A stretch of DNA of 64,000 bases from assembly GCF_900089755.1 (NCBI RefSeq), contig NZ_FLOC01000002.1:284635-348634 (forward strand), given 5' to 3'. The stretch's first letter is position 1, and each line of letters opens with the position of its first letter. The position numbers and the translations under genes are program-made. Positions 1 through 8,683 of the stretch are shown piece after piece. The DNA is from Marinomonas aquimarina (lineage in GTDB: Bacteria > Pseudomonadota > Gammaproteobacteria > Pseudomonadales > Marinomonadaceae). A model generated the notes under the pieces. It was not told the origin of the DNA, made no database searches, and worked only from the letters and a program-made list of their open reading frames with translations.

Positions 1-1
1 G

Positions 2-565
2 AGTTCCGTTTCAGAGGTGATTCAGCGAGTCAGCCAGGACGCGGAGAACATCAACTCGATCTTGAACACCATTTCCGATATTGCTGAACAAACCAACTTA
101 CTGGCCTTAAATGCTGCCATTGAAGCGGCGCGCGCGGGTGAACAAGGCCGAGGGTTTGCGGTGGTAGCCGATGAAGTACGAGTGCTAAGCCAGCGTACGT
201 ACAGTTCAATCGAAGAGATTCAAAAGATGATTGAGACACTACAACACAGCAGTTCCAATGCGGTGACCCACATTCAGCGCAGCCATGCGCAAGCAGAGCA
301 AAGCGTACAGGACATTGATACCGCCCGCAGAAGCTTTGATGAAATTAAACAGTTGATTGGTAGCATTAGCGACCGCGCCACCCAAATTGCCAGCGCCACC
401 GAAGAGCAAACCAGCGTTACCAAAGGCATCAGTGACAATACCACTGAGGTCGATGATGGCGCGCGCGAAATGGTCACCTTTGCCCATGAGAACTCTGACA
501 GTGCCAGCCGACTGACGCAACTCACCAGTGACCTCAAAGAAAATGTACATTACTTTAAAAGCTAA
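2..565 (+). CDS. Methyl-accepting chemotaxis protein, C-terminal part (5' end outside window)
   Basis: This is the cytoplasmic signalling domain of a chemoreceptor, which passes ligand binding to CheA and CheW. The reading frame is already open at base 2, so the sensor, membrane segments and HAMP lie upstream of the window. About 187 residues are visible. The invariant hairpin tip is present ([20 protein letters not shown], then [13 protein letters not shown]), followed by a long heptad-rich helix that returns to the membrane. The protein ends in YFKS, with no CheR/CheB-tethering pentapeptide. A strong inverted repeat just downstream ends the transcript. The family assignment is certain; the ligand cannot be told from this fragment. 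Confidence 0.95.
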   Translation, partial: SSVSEVIQRVSQDAENINSILNTISDIAEQTNLLALNAAIEAARAGEQGRGFAVVADEVRVLSQRTYSSIEEIQKMIETLQHSSSNAVTHIQRSHAQAEQSVQDIDTARRSFDEIKQLIGSISDRATQIASATEEQTSVTKGISDNTTEVDDGAREMVTFAHENSDSASRLTQLTSDLKENVHYFKS

Positions 566-588
566 TCGGGTCTGATAACACGCAAACA

Positions 589-618
589 AACATGCCCAGT
601 GAGGTCACTGGGCATGTT
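589..618. terminator. Bidirectional hairpin terminator
   Basis: A perfect 13-bp inverted repeat (arms 589-601 and 606-618, loop aggt) sits between the convergent chemoreceptor and NnrU-like genes. It has no long T-tract, but its position suits both transcripts. Confidence 0.7.
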
Positions 619-629
619 AGCAATACGCA

Positions 630-1211
630 TCAAACCGTAAAGGGCGCTACGCCAATCAGCAGTTCGTGTAAATAAAACGCCACCAATGCGTACGCGCATA
701 AGCCCACACCGAGCGCGATCACATCGTACTTATAATTAGGGGCCTCAAACTGTTCGCCCTGTGCCTTAAGGCGGCGGCGACTGATCACAAAGTTAAACAC
801 CGCCCACACTAGAATTGAACCGAATAACACCACATCCGCACTGGTGCCATTGCTGATTAAATGTGCCAAGGCCCATAGCTTAATCCCCACCACCATCGGT
901 ACGCCAACACGCGCTTTGATCTTTGAGTACGGCATGGCCGCCGCGGCAATGTAAATAAAAGCGAACAAAATCAATAAGGCCGCCACATGACGGGTCCACA
1001 CTGGCGGGAACCATAGCCATTCCGCGCTGTAACGGGCATAACCGTAGCCCATAATAGTGGTTAATAAACCAATAAAAGCCACCGCGGCATGCAGCATTTT
1101 CCAGTTGCTTTTTCCGAGCTGTTCCATCATAAATAGACGCCATTCCGGCGCAAATAATCTTACCGAGTGAACCCCGATAAATAACGTTAAACCAACCAAT
1201 AACAGCGCCAT
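630..1211 (-). CDS. NnrU family integral membrane protein
   Basis: The 193-residue, very hydrophobic protein has about five membrane segments and matches the NnrU family, named from a gene near nitric oxide and nitrite reductases in Rhodobacter. NnrU proteins are relatives of isoprenylcysteine methyltransferase-like membrane proteins, and no reaction is established. Features seen are an N-terminal helix starting MALLLVGLTLFIGVHS, a central HLISNGTSADVVLFG stretch and a basic RRRLKAQGEQF loop before the last helix. No denitrification genes lie nearby, so a link to nitrogen oxides is not supported here. It is transcribed alone, convergent with the upstream chemoreceptor. Confidence 0.8.
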   Translation of the reverse strand: MALLLVGLTLFIGVHSVRLFAPEWRLFMMEQLGKSNWKMLHAAVAFIGLLTTIMGYGYARYSAEWLWFPPVWTRHVAALLILFAFIYIAAAAMPYSKIKARVGVPMVVGIKLWALAHLISNGTSADVVLFGSILVWAVFNFVISRRRLKAQGEQFEAPNYKYDVIALGVGLCAYALVAFYLHELLIGVAPFTV

Positions 1212-1522
1212 GATTTTCTCCTATCCGAGTTTTGTGAAGGCCGTTAACTTTCTTGCCCAAAAACAGTGCAATGAGACATGAAATGATGCAGTAACCCTCC
1301 ATATTTCTGAAGCATTTCCTATATTATTCAATCAATTATACAGTCTTTACAATCCATGAATGCGACCGCTGTACATTTCGTTTTCTTTGCAATATCTCGA
1401 CAGCAAAACCACACACTTGCGGCCATTAATCATTATCATTAATTCCAGTGAAAGAATCTAAAGTAAACCAATTCGGCTTGGTTCATAACCCAATCTCTGT
1501 TGCTCAAAGAACTTATTTTTCT
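1212..1522. promoter_or_regulatory. Intergenic region between divergent NnrU-like gene and opgG
   Basis: An AT-rich stretch of about 310 bases carries the divergent promoters. I see no repeat, hairpin or RNA gene. A run of ATTA/ATCA words around 1427-1442 slightly resembles a Fur box but is too weak to call. A GTG-initiated extension of opgG at 1448 would intrude here, but the 1523 start is preferred. Confidence 0.5.
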
Positions 1523-3082
1523 ATGCTTAAATTTACGACGTTTACATTGCCACTTCTGACGGCTCTGTCTTTGCCACTGCAAGTGAACGCACAAGACACC
1601 ACTCAGGAGCCAACCAACACCACAGTGGTTGCAGACGCCTCTTCGACTAATGCTGGCTACAGCTTTAGCCGACAAACCGTGATTGATCTAGCTCAGAAAC
1701 TGTCCCAGTCACCGATGCAGGCCCCCGCCAGAGCACCGGATGCACTGAACAACCTTGACTACGACACGTACCGAAAAATTAACTTTCAACAGAACCAAGC
1801 CGTCTGGGGGCAAACACCGACACAGTTCTCTATTCAGTTGTTTGCGCCAGGGTTTCTCTATAAAGATTTGGTCGAAATTGATGCGGTGGAAAATGCGCGC
1901 GCCTACCCTATCGAAGCGAACAAAGACTCCTTTGTCACCCCAACCGAAGAAATTGATCAGCTGATTTCCGATCTCGGTAAATTTGCCGGGCTGCGTTTGC
2001 ACTACCCGATCAACAAAGCGGATTACAAAGATGAGTTCATTGTGTTTCAAGGTGCGAGCTATTTTAGAGCCGTGTCCAAAGGGCAAACCTATGGTGTTTC
2101 CGCGCGCGGTCTTGCCATTGATGTAGCACAGCCCACTGGCGAAGAGTTCCCTATGTTCCGCCATTTTTGGATCGAGCGTCCCTCTTCGTCGCAACAGGCC
2201 ATCGTGGTCCATGCGCTGCTGGATAGCAAAAGCGTCACCGGCGCCTACCGTTTCGGTATTTTCCCAGGCTCGCCAACGCGCATTGATGTGGAAGCTACAC
2301 TCTTCCCACGCCGTGACATTGCCCACATTGGCTTAGCGCCACTGACCTCCATGTACATGTTTAATGGCAGTTTAGATTACCCAGAAATCGAGGATTATCG
2401 CGTAGCGGTACATGATTCCGAAGGCCTACAGATTCAAACCGGCCGCGGGGAAATGTTATGGCGTCCATTGCAAAACCCAGAAACCCTGCAAATCAGTGCC
2501 TTTATGGATCAATCGCCACAGGGGTTTGGCTTGATCCAACGCAATCGAGATTTTAGCGACTACCAAGATTTGGAAGCCAATTATCACTCCCGCCCATCGA
2601 TTTGGGTCAAGCCCCTCAACGACTGGGGTGAAGGCCATGTGGAATTGGTGGAGATTCCGTCCAACTCAGAAGCCAACGATAACATCGTCGCTTACTGGCA
2701 ACCGACTGAGCCCCTTAAAAAGGATCAGCCCTTTAACTACTCCTATCGCTTAACGATGACCAATGACACCCCCGTTCTATCGGGCAAAGCCCATGTGGTT
2801 CGTAGCGCAAAAGGACAAAAGCTGGCCTCCGAGCATGCCCAGGTCGTGATCGACTTTGATAGTATTGAAGTCGAAAACTTAGCCTCGATACAAGTCGATG
2901 CCAGCATCAGTCAGGGACAAATTTTAGAAGCCCATGTGACGCCCAATCCCTATGAAAAAGGCGTGCGTGCCTTCGTCACATTTGATCCAGGCAATGCCGA
3001 TTCTGCGGAGCTACGTGTGCAGTTAAAGCAAGATGAAACGCCGCTCGCAGCAACTTGGTTATACCGATGGTTAGGTGAATAA
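1523..3082 (+). CDS. opgG: Periplasmic glucan biosynthesis protein OpgG
   Basis: OpgG (MdoG) acts in the periplasm on osmoregulated beta-glucans made by OpgH, and is needed for backbone assembly and branching. The ATG at 1523 is chosen because it gives a clean signal peptide (MLKFTTFTLPLLTALSLPLQ, cleavage near VNA-QD). An upstream GTG at 1448 would add 25 residues with no ribosome site. The roughly 519-residue mature-plus-leader length fits the family. The N-terminal beta-sandwich begins with FSRQTVIDLAQKLS, and FAPGFLYKD, FRHFWIERP and the C-terminal Ig-like domain follow. The stop codon overlaps the opgH start by one base (taATG), so the two are translationally coupled. The family call is very secure. 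Confidence 0.95.
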   Translation: MLKFTTFTLPLLTALSLPLQVNAQDTTQEPTNTTVVADASSTNAGYSFSRQTVIDLAQKLSQSPMQAPARAPDALNNLDYDTYRKINFQQNQAVWGQTPTQFSIQLFAPGFLYKDLVEIDAVENARAYPIEANKDSFVTPTEEIDQLISDLGKFAGLRLHYPINKADYKDEFIVFQGASYFRAVSKGQTYGVSARGLAIDVAQPTGEEFPMFRHFWIERPSSSQQAIVVHALLDSKSVTGAYRFGIFPGSPTRIDVEATLFPRRDIAHIGLAPLTSMYMFNGSLDYPEIEDYRVAVHDSEGLQIQTGRGEMLWRPLQNPETLQISAFMDQSPQGFGLIQRNRDFSDYQDLEANYHSRPSIWVKPLNDWGEGHVELVEIPSNSEANDNIVAYWQPTEPLKKDQPFNYSYRLTMTNDTPVLSGKAHVVRSAKGQKLASEHAQVVIDFDSIEVENLASIQVDASISQGQILEAHVTPNPYEKGVRAFVTFDPGNADSAELRVQLKQDETPLAATWLYRWLGE

Positions 3083-5226
3083 TGAATCAAACAACCCCAA
3101 ACTCTGGGCGCTACGCTCTGCCTGAGGAAGCTGTGTTGGACATGCCTCGCCATGCCGTCAACGAAGCTCGTCAATCCTCGAAAAAGCAACATCAGCGTTT
3201 TTTGCTTAGCACGCTGTTTTCACGCCTATTTGTCCTGCTCGGAACGCTGGGCTTGTCGGCCTATGGCGCTAAGGAAATGTATGAGGTATTGAGCACCAAT
3301 CATATTACCTGGTTGCAGTGGCTGTTCTTAACCTTGTTCTGTATTAACTTTACTTGGATTTCGTTTGCCTTTACCCAAGCAACGCTAGGCCTGTTGTTTA
3401 AGCTGTCGCCATTTAAGCGTAAACGTAAAGAGAGTGAGCCAACCGGCGTCACCGCGATATTATTACCTGTGTACAACGAAGATCCGGCCCGCATCCGCGC
3501 CAGTATCGAGGCCATGCATGAAGACTTGTTGCAGAAAGCCCCAGGTAAGTTTGCGTTTTTCATTCTGAGTGACACCAACCGTGCCGAAAACAGTATCAAA
3601 GAGAAACACACTTTCTTCCCTATTTTGAATCAAGACAGCGAAGGCTGCCCGATTTACTATCGTCGCCGTTTAAATAACGCAGAGCGCAAAGCCGGTAACG
3701 TGGCCGAGTGGGTCACCCGCTTTGGTAACAACTACGAATGTATGATTGTGCTCGACGCCGACAGCTTAATGAGCGCCGAGTGTTTCTTGTCCATGTCCCG
3801 TCGTATGGCGGCCGAACCCACGCTTGGCTTGATCCAAACCTTACCGACCATTATTCGCGCCGACACCCTGTACAGCCGCATTCAACAGTTTGCCAACCAG
3901 TGTTTTGGTCCAATCTACGCGGCCGGTCTGACCACTTGGCATGGTAACGCTTCCAACTTTTGGGGCCACAATGCCATTATCCGTACTCAAGCATTCGCTG
4001 AAGCTTGCGGTCTGCCAATTTTACCCGGCAAAGCCCCTTTTGGTGGTCATGTCATGAGCCATGACTTTATTGAAGCGGCCCTACTGCGCCGCGCAGGCTG
4101 GGGGGTACGTTTTGATACCGACTTAGAAGCCTCATACGAAGAGGCGCCGCCATCACTGATCGATGTCATGGTACGTGATCGCCGTTGGTGTCAGGGCAAC
4201 TTACAGCACAAAGCTTTTGTCAACGCGAAAGGTCTGCACTTCGTCTCACGCATGCATTTGCTGACGGGGATCTTTTCCTACTTTAGCGCAGTGTTTTGGT
4301 TTGCCTTGATTGCGGTCGGTTTTGCCCTAGCAGTACAGGCGCATTTTGTCCGCCCAGAATACTTTACCAACTTATCACTGTTTCCTACTTGGCCAGTGTT
4401 TGACTTTGAGCGCGCGCGTTCTCTGTTTATCGTCTCCATGGCCTTAGTGTTAGCACCGAAACTTTATGGCTGGTTAAGTGTGTTGCTGCATTGGCGTCAA
4501 TGCTGGAAGTTCGGCGGCCCCATTATGCTCACATTAGATACTTTGCTGGAAATCTTAGTGTCGGCCTTGTACGCACCGATCCTGATGTTTTCACAGTTCC
4601 TAGTGGTGATGGATGTACTCAGGGGCCGCGACAGTGGCTGGAAACCGCAGTCTCGGGACGATGGCGCCAATAAATGGCAAGAAACCACCCGTGCACATAT
4701 CTACCATACCCTGTTTGGTATCGGCTTGGCACTGAGTGCAAACTACCTTAGTCCGCAGCTGTTCTATTGGTCATTGCCAATTACCTTTGGTCTGGTCTTT
4801 TCGATTCCATTATCTTGGTTAAGTGGTGGCGCCAAGCGCGGTAACTTGCTGCGTAAACTGGGCTTTTTAAAGGGGCCTGAAGAGCGCCGACCTTCCGAAA
4901 TCGTACAGCGCCTTAAGGCAAAAGTGGCGCAATTGGATGCGCAAGCAAACGCAGAGCTTAGTACGCCACTGCACGCCTACATTGATAATGTCGATTTCTA
5001 CGCTTGGCATCTGGCCCAATTACCGCAACAAGAAAGCCAGCAGTTTGACCGACACAAGGTCTGCGCCGCATGGCAAATTGAGCACAGTGCCTCGATTGAA
5101 GAGCTGATGACACATCTAAATGAGCAGGAATATTTGGCCATCATTAAATACCGCTCCCTGTTCCTCAGGTTGAGTAAGTTTTTGCCCCAGTCTGCCAACG
5201 ACGATCAGGCAAAAGCCTACGCCTAA
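3082..5226 (+). CDS. opgH: Glucans biosynthesis glucosyltransferase OpgH
   Basis: OpgH (MdoH) is the inner-membrane glucosyltransferase that polymerises the beta-1,2 glucan backbone from UDP-glucose and exports it to the periplasm. The 714-residue protein is somewhat shorter than E. coli OpgH (about 850), mainly at the N terminus. Two membrane helices come first, followed by a GT2 domain with LPVYNEDP, LSDTN, VLDADS and GHVMSHDF, then the processive-synthase RDRRWCQGN motif (Q/RxxRW class). About six further membrane segments and a C-terminal cytoplasmic tail end the protein. It is co-transcribed with opgG and followed by a strong terminator. In E. coli OpgH also links UDP-glucose to cell size through FtsZ; whether that holds here is unknown. 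Confidence 0.95.
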   Translation: MNQTTPNSGRYALPEEAVLDMPRHAVNEARQSSKKQHQRFLLSTLFSRLFVLLGTLGLSAYGAKEMYEVLSTNHITWLQWLFLTLFCINFTWISFAFTQATLGLLFKLSPFKRKRKESEPTGVTAILLPVYNEDPARIRASIEAMHEDLLQKAPGKFAFFILSDTNRAENSIKEKHTFFPILNQDSEGCPIYYRRRLNNAERKAGNVAEWVTRFGNNYECMIVLDADSLMSAECFLSMSRRMAAEPTLGLIQTLPTIIRADTLYSRIQQFANQCFGPIYAAGLTTWHGNASNFWGHNAIIRTQAFAEACGLPILPGKAPFGGHVMSHDFIEAALLRRAGWGVRFDTDLEASYEEAPPSLIDVMVRDRRWCQGNLQHKAFVNAKGLHFVSRMHLLTGIFSYFSAVFWFALIAVGFALAVQAHFVRPEYFTNLSLFPTWPVFDFERARSLFIVSMALVLAPKLYGWLSVLLHWRQCWKFGGPIMLTLDTLLEILVSALYAPILMFSQFLVVMDVLRGRDSGWKPQSRDDGANKWQETTRAHIYHTLFGIGLALSANYLSPQLFYWSLPITFGLVFSIPLSWLSGGAKRGNLLRKLGFLKGPEERRPSEIVQRLKAKVAQLDAQANAELSTPLHAYIDNVDFYAWHLAQLPQQESQQFDRHKVCAAWQIEHSASIEELMTHLNEQEYLAIIKYRSLFLRLSKFLPQSANDDQAKAYA

Positions 5227-5235
5227 CCCGACTAT

Positions 5236-5263
5236 AAGCCGCTCACAAGAGCGGCTTTTTTTG
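5236..5263 (+). terminator. Rho-independent terminator of opgGH
   Basis: The stem aagccgct/agcggctt with a six-base loop is followed by a run of T. It lies 10 bases after the opgH stop. Confidence 0.9.
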
Positions 5264-5431
5264 TGGTTTAAAATGCACTTTAAGGCTTGCAACATGATCC
5301 GCCCAGCCAGAAACCATTACGCCGGATTCACGCACTAGTTAATTACTTTACGCTTCTTGCACTCTTCAGCTACTTATTTCATGACATAGATTAATAAAAA
5401 TAACTTATATAGCGCACACATCTCTCAAAAA

Positions 5432-5445
5432 TTGACCTAGGTTAA
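5432..5445. promoter_or_regulatory. Candidate FNR/CRP-family operator upstream of ompW
   Basis: TTGACCTAGGTTAA is a 14-base palindrome with one mismatch and fits the FNR/ANR/DNR pattern TTGAy-N4-rTCAA in nine of ten informative positions. It lies about 65 bases before the ompW start. E. coli ompW is known to respond to FNR, which supports the reading, but no other copy was found in the window to test the consensus. Confidence 0.4.
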
Positions 5446-5509
5446 TTTTTTTTTTGCAAAGAGGCGTATTGTTGCCTCATCTTATTTGCATCCACTAGGA
5501 GACATCGAT

Positions 5510-6139
5510 ATGAAATCAGTAACTAAAATCGCTCTACTTTCTGCAGCAATCGTAAGTGCACCATTGGCCATGGCTCATGAAGCGGGCGATATGTTTGTTC
5601 GTGGTGGTCTAATCAATGTAATGCCAAGTGCTACTGACAACACAGGTGCAGGCCTTAACTTAGATGTAGATGACAATCTGCAAATTGGTCTAACTGCAAC
5701 TTACATGTACACTGATAACATCGGTATGGAGCTTCTTGCGGCAACTCCTTTTACTCACGACATCACAGCAGGCGGCACTAAAGTTGGTGAAACATCTCAT
5801 TTGCCACCATCGCTAATGGTGCAGTACTACTTCGGTCAAGCAAACAGCGATGTGCGCCCATACGTGGGTGCGGGTCTAAACTACACAGTTTTCTTTGATG
5901 AGAAGCTGTCTACTGACCTTGATGCAAATGGCCAAACAGATAAATTAAGCCTTGATGATTCGTTCGGCCTAGCTGCGCAAGTAGGTGTAGATTTCAATAT
6001 TACTGACAACCTATTTATCAACGCTTCAGTTTGGTACATGGACATTAATACTGATGTAAATATTGATGGTATCCTGTCTAATGCCGAACTAGAAATCGAC
6101 CCTGTGTCTGTTATGGCAAGCGTTGGTTACACTTTCTAA
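5510..6139 (+). CDS. ompW: Outer membrane protein OmpW
   Basis: OmpW is an eight-stranded outer-membrane barrel thought to pass small hydrophobic molecules; its level often follows oxygen, salt and iron. The ATG at 5510 is chosen: it has taggaga 8-9 bases upstream and starts a good signal peptide (MKSVTKIALLSAAIVSAPLAMA-HEAG). A TTG at 5486 would only add residues ahead of it. Family motifs are GDMFVRGGLINVMPS at the mature N terminus, NIGMELLAATPFTHDI, LPPSLMVQYYF, VRPYVGAGLNYT and the terminal aromatic residue in VGYTF needed for barrel insertion. The total is 209 residues, as expected. It stands alone between two terminators. Confidence 0.95.
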   Translation: MKSVTKIALLSAAIVSAPLAMAHEAGDMFVRGGLINVMPSATDNTGAGLNLDVDDNLQIGLTATYMYTDNIGMELLAATPFTHDITAGGTKVGETSHLPPSLMVQYYFGQANSDVRPYVGAGLNYTVFFDEKLSTDLDANGQTDKLSLDDSFGLAAQVGVDFNITDNLFINASVWYMDINTDVNIDGILSNAELEIDPVSVMASVGYTF

Positions 6140-6172
6140 GCGAAAGCGTTAACAAACTGTACTCCACTAAGA

Positions 6173-6209
6173 AGCCCGCTGGATATGGAATGTCCAGCGG
6201 GCTTTTTTT
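6173..6209 (+). terminator. Rho-independent terminator of ompW
   Basis: A perfect 11-bp stem (agcccgctgga/tccagcgggct) with a nine-base loop is followed by seven T. Confidence 0.92.
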
Positions 6210-6384
6210 GCCCAAAAATAAGCGTCAAGACTCTTTAAACTCCCGCCGGTTTTGCCAACTTTGAGCACACAAACGCAAGCAAGCGCACAGTAAACATGGA
6301 GATGCGGCTCTGTGTATTTACTCCAAATCCGTCTCCGACAACACTGAAATGGTTCTCAAGATAACGCTCACAAGGAGTAATACC

Positions 6385-6954
6385 ATGAAAACAGTCATGC
6401 CGATTTTAGCCAGCGCAGTTGCCCTAACAGCCTTTGCCTCGGCCGCACAGGCACAAGAGTGGAGCCGTCAAGATAGCGGCTTGTATGTGGGGGCTAACTA
6501 TGGCTATCTCAAAGTAAATGGTGACGATGGCTTCGATGATAACAACGACGTTTGGCAAGGTTTAGTCGGCTACCGCTTTAACTCATTTCTCGCCGTTGAG
6601 GGTGGCTACGCGGACTTTGGTTCCTATGGTGATGGTATCGTCAATGCTGACACTGACGGTTACAGTGCGGCTGTTAAAGGTAGCTTGCCACTCACCGACT
6701 CGATTGAGTTCTTTGCTAAAGCTGGTCAGCTTTGGTACGACACCGATTACTCAGTGGCAGGCCTAACCGGCAGCTCTGATAATGAGGCGCTGTTTGCTGG
6801 GGCAGGCTTGAACTTTAAGCTGTCCGAACAGCTGCTCTTAAATGCTCAATACACCTGGTACGATGCCGAATTAAGTGTCGATGAAATCGACCAAGACAGC
6901 GATTTCGATACCAACTTCAACCAAGCCAGCGTAGGGCTGGAATACCGCTTCTAA
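6385..6954 (+). CDS. Small outer-membrane beta-barrel protein
   Basis: This 189-residue secreted protein has a barrel of roughly eight strands in the OmpA-transmembrane/OmpX style. The ATG at 6385 has aaggag eight bases upstream and a clear signal peptide (MKTVMPILASAVALTAFASAAQA-QEW). The longer frame from 6349 adds only a charged lead-in without a ribosome site. Alternating hydrophobic strands are visible (GLYVGANYGYLKV, WQGLVGYRF, FLAVEGGYADFG, FFAKAGQLWYDTDY, NEALFAGAGLNF), with acidic loops rich in D. It ends in YRF, the usual C-terminal barrel signature. No OmpA peptidoglycan-binding domain follows. The role is unknown; it may be a structural or adhesion protein. Confidence 0.75.
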   Translation: MKTVMPILASAVALTAFASAAQAQEWSRQDSGLYVGANYGYLKVNGDDGFDDNNDVWQGLVGYRFNSFLAVEGGYADFGSYGDGIVNADTDGYSAAVKGSLPLTDSIEFFAKAGQLWYDTDYSVAGLTGSSDNEALFAGAGLNFKLSEQLLLNAQYTWYDAELSVDEIDQDSDFDTNFNQASVGLEYRF

Positions 6955-6973
6955 TGACACCACAAACACCTAC

Positions 6974-6998
6974 TAGCCCACCTTGATATAGTGGGCTA
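6974..6998. terminator. Hairpin between convergent genes
   Basis: An eight-bp stem (tagcccac/gtgggcta) separates the barrel gene and the MFS gene. There is no T-tract on either side, so terminator function is only likely from position. Confidence 0.45.
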
Positions 6999-7006
6999 TG
7001 TGCGGA

Positions 7007-8236
7007 TTAGGCAAGCCCTTCTGAACGATTTAAAGCGCTAATTTGACGATAAAGGTTGGCCCCAGCAATCACACCGATGATCGCAAAAGCTAGCCAAATC
7101 CACTCCCTCGGCATTGCTTGCCAAGACAGTAATGCGCCGACCCCGAGGTTGCCTAAGAAGGCCGCAATACCGCCCATGCAAGAATATAAGCCGTAGTAAC
7201 TACCGAGCTCCGATTTATCACAGAATTTCGGCACATAGGAGCCCAACAACGGCAACACAAGCATTGACCCTAGGCTAAACAGCACGGCATAGATCACGAA
7301 ATTCAGTCCAGCAAAAGCAGCGAACTCCAGCATAAATAACAGATAAGACGTGCCCATTAGGGCAATGCCCAAGCCCATGGCTTTAGCGCTGCCAATGGTA
7401 TTCGCCGCCCAACGGCTAATCGGCATTTGCAGCAAGATGCCCATGATCGAAGAGGTCATAAACACCCAGGTGATGACATCGGAGCTGAGCTGTCGAAACG
7501 ACACCTGATCGGGCAGTGACAAATACAGCTGATGGAAAAATAAGTGGAAGGCGCAGGCACAACAAATAAATTTCACAAACGCACTATTACGTAACATGCT
7601 GTGCCATTGCTGCCAGAAACGAGTATCCGAACCAGCTCGCTTATCCTGCTCTAATAATTCTGGCAAATAGCGCCACTGTACTAAGAACAGCAGCATAAAG
7701 AGGCTGGCTGCGCCCATGCCCACCCAGAGAAACTCTAGGCTCAATAAGGCAATGCCCAGTAATGGGCCTAAAAACATGCCCGCTTCGCTGGTCCAGTTCT
7801 GCATCGCAAAAATCCGGTCCCGTCTCAGCTGGTCAGGCGCTTCATAGGCCAAATAGGCATTGCTTGATGGGGTAAACAAAGCCCCCGCAAAACCGGTCAA
7901 AAAGGCCCCCAACAAAAGCAACGGTAGGTTGCCCGCCAGACCTAATAGGGCAAAGCCAGCCACACGCACTAAACAGCCAAGCAGTATCAAGCGCTTATAG
8001 CCCAAATAATCACCGAGTGTTCCGCCCACCAGAAACAGGCCCTGCTGACTGAGCACCCGCAGGCCAATCACCAAGCCCACATGCCAGGGGCTGAGTCCTA
8101 AGTTACGTTGTAGATGGTCTGCCAGATACGGCAGCAGCATGTAAAAACCGAGATTAAAGGTAAAGCCATTGATGACTAAAACGCGGCTGGCGGCCGACAG
8201 CTGGCGCCAGTCGCTCAAGAAGTGGTTTGCATTCAT
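7007..8236 (-). CDS. MFS transporter, DHA1 type, MdtH-like
   Basis: This 409-residue major facilitator protein has 12 membrane segments. The region around residues 55-95 (GLRVLSQQGLFLVGGTLGDYLGYKRL) resembles E. coli MdtH, a drug exporter, and contains the G-D-x-x-G-x-[KR] loop 2-3 motif. It is the last gene of a tightly packed unit starting with an iron-chelate ABC permease, and begins nine bases after the cupredoxin stop. The operon has a Fur box in front, so export of a metal chelator (siderophore-like) or of a toxic by-product is a reasonable guess. Substrate specificity cannot be read from the sequence. No siderophore synthesis genes are in the window. Confidence 0.8.
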   Translation of the reverse strand: MNANHFLSDWRQLSAASRVLVINGFTFNLGFYMLLPYLADHLQRNLGLSPWHVGLVIGLRVLSQQGLFLVGGTLGDYLGYKRLILLGCLVRVAGFALLGLAGNLPLLLLGAFLTGFAGALFTPSSNAYLAYEAPDQLRRDRIFAMQNWTSEAGMFLGPLLGIALLSLEFLWVGMGAASLFMLLFLVQWRYLPELLEQDKRAGSDTRFWQQWHSMLRNSAFVKFICCACAFHLFFHQLYLSLPDQVSFRQLSSDVITWVFMTSSIMGILLQMPISRWAANTIGSAKAMGLGIALMGTSYLLFMLEFAAFAGLNFVIYAVLFSLGSMLVLPLLGSYVPKFCDKSELGSYYGLYSCMGGIAAFLGNLGVGALLSWQAMPREWIWLAFAIIGVIAGANLYRQISALNRSEGLA

Positions 8237-8245
8237 AACAGAGGA

Positions 8246-8683
8246 TTACTTCAGATTATCCAGAATCAAATCGACTCGTTCAGGGTTTAGGGTGATTTTA
8301 TCGCGTAACTCAGGATAGCGAGTCTCGATCACTTCGCTATTGATCGCCTCACCCACTTGGATCATGCCAACCATTCCCATCATCAAATGTGGCGGACAGT
8401 AATACAGATTCACACCTTCGTTATTCAGCGTGATCTGATAGGTCTCATTGAATGTTGACGTCCACGCGTCTTGCCCCTCGGCCGTCACATAAGACTGCAC
8501 ATAATGCCCAGGCTGAGTCGGCACAAACGTCACCGTATCCCCCACTTGCGCCTGAATAAAATCCGGCTCAAATACCATCGGGCCCTTGTCACCAAAACTG
8601 AGCATTTGCACCTGCCAATCTTTGGCAGATAGAGACGTCACTGTCGTCAGCGCTAACCACGCCATCACGACCTTATGATACAT
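8246..8683 (-). CDS. Pseudoazurin-like periplasmic blue copper protein
   Basis: Pseudoazurins are small type 1 copper proteins that carry electrons in the periplasm, typically to nitrite or nitrous oxide reductase. This 145-residue protein has a signal peptide (MYHKVVMAWLALTTVTSLSA), then WQVQMLSFGDKGPMVFEPDFIQ, close to the pseudoazurin N terminus. All four copper ligands are present: H60 in PGHYV, C96, H99 and M104 in YYCPPHLMMGM, with pseudoazurin spacing. The usual N after the first His is Y here. The gene overlaps the ATPase gene by 11 bases, so it belongs to the iron ABC operon. That is an unusual place for this protein; no denitrification genes are near. Confidence 0.85.
   Translation of the reverse strand: MYHKVVMAWLALTTVTSLSAKDWQVQMLSFGDKGPMVFEPDFIQAQVGDTVTFVPTQPGHYVQSYVTAEGQDAWTSTFNETYQITLNNEGVNLYYCPPHLMMGMVGMIQVGEAINSEVIETRYPELRDKITLNPERVDLILDNLK

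Noticed and set aside
1427..1442. ATTAATCATTATCATTA run resembling a Fur box before opgG
   Set aside because: Only part of the 7-1-7 pattern fits and opgG is not an expected iron target. The site at 10648 is far better.
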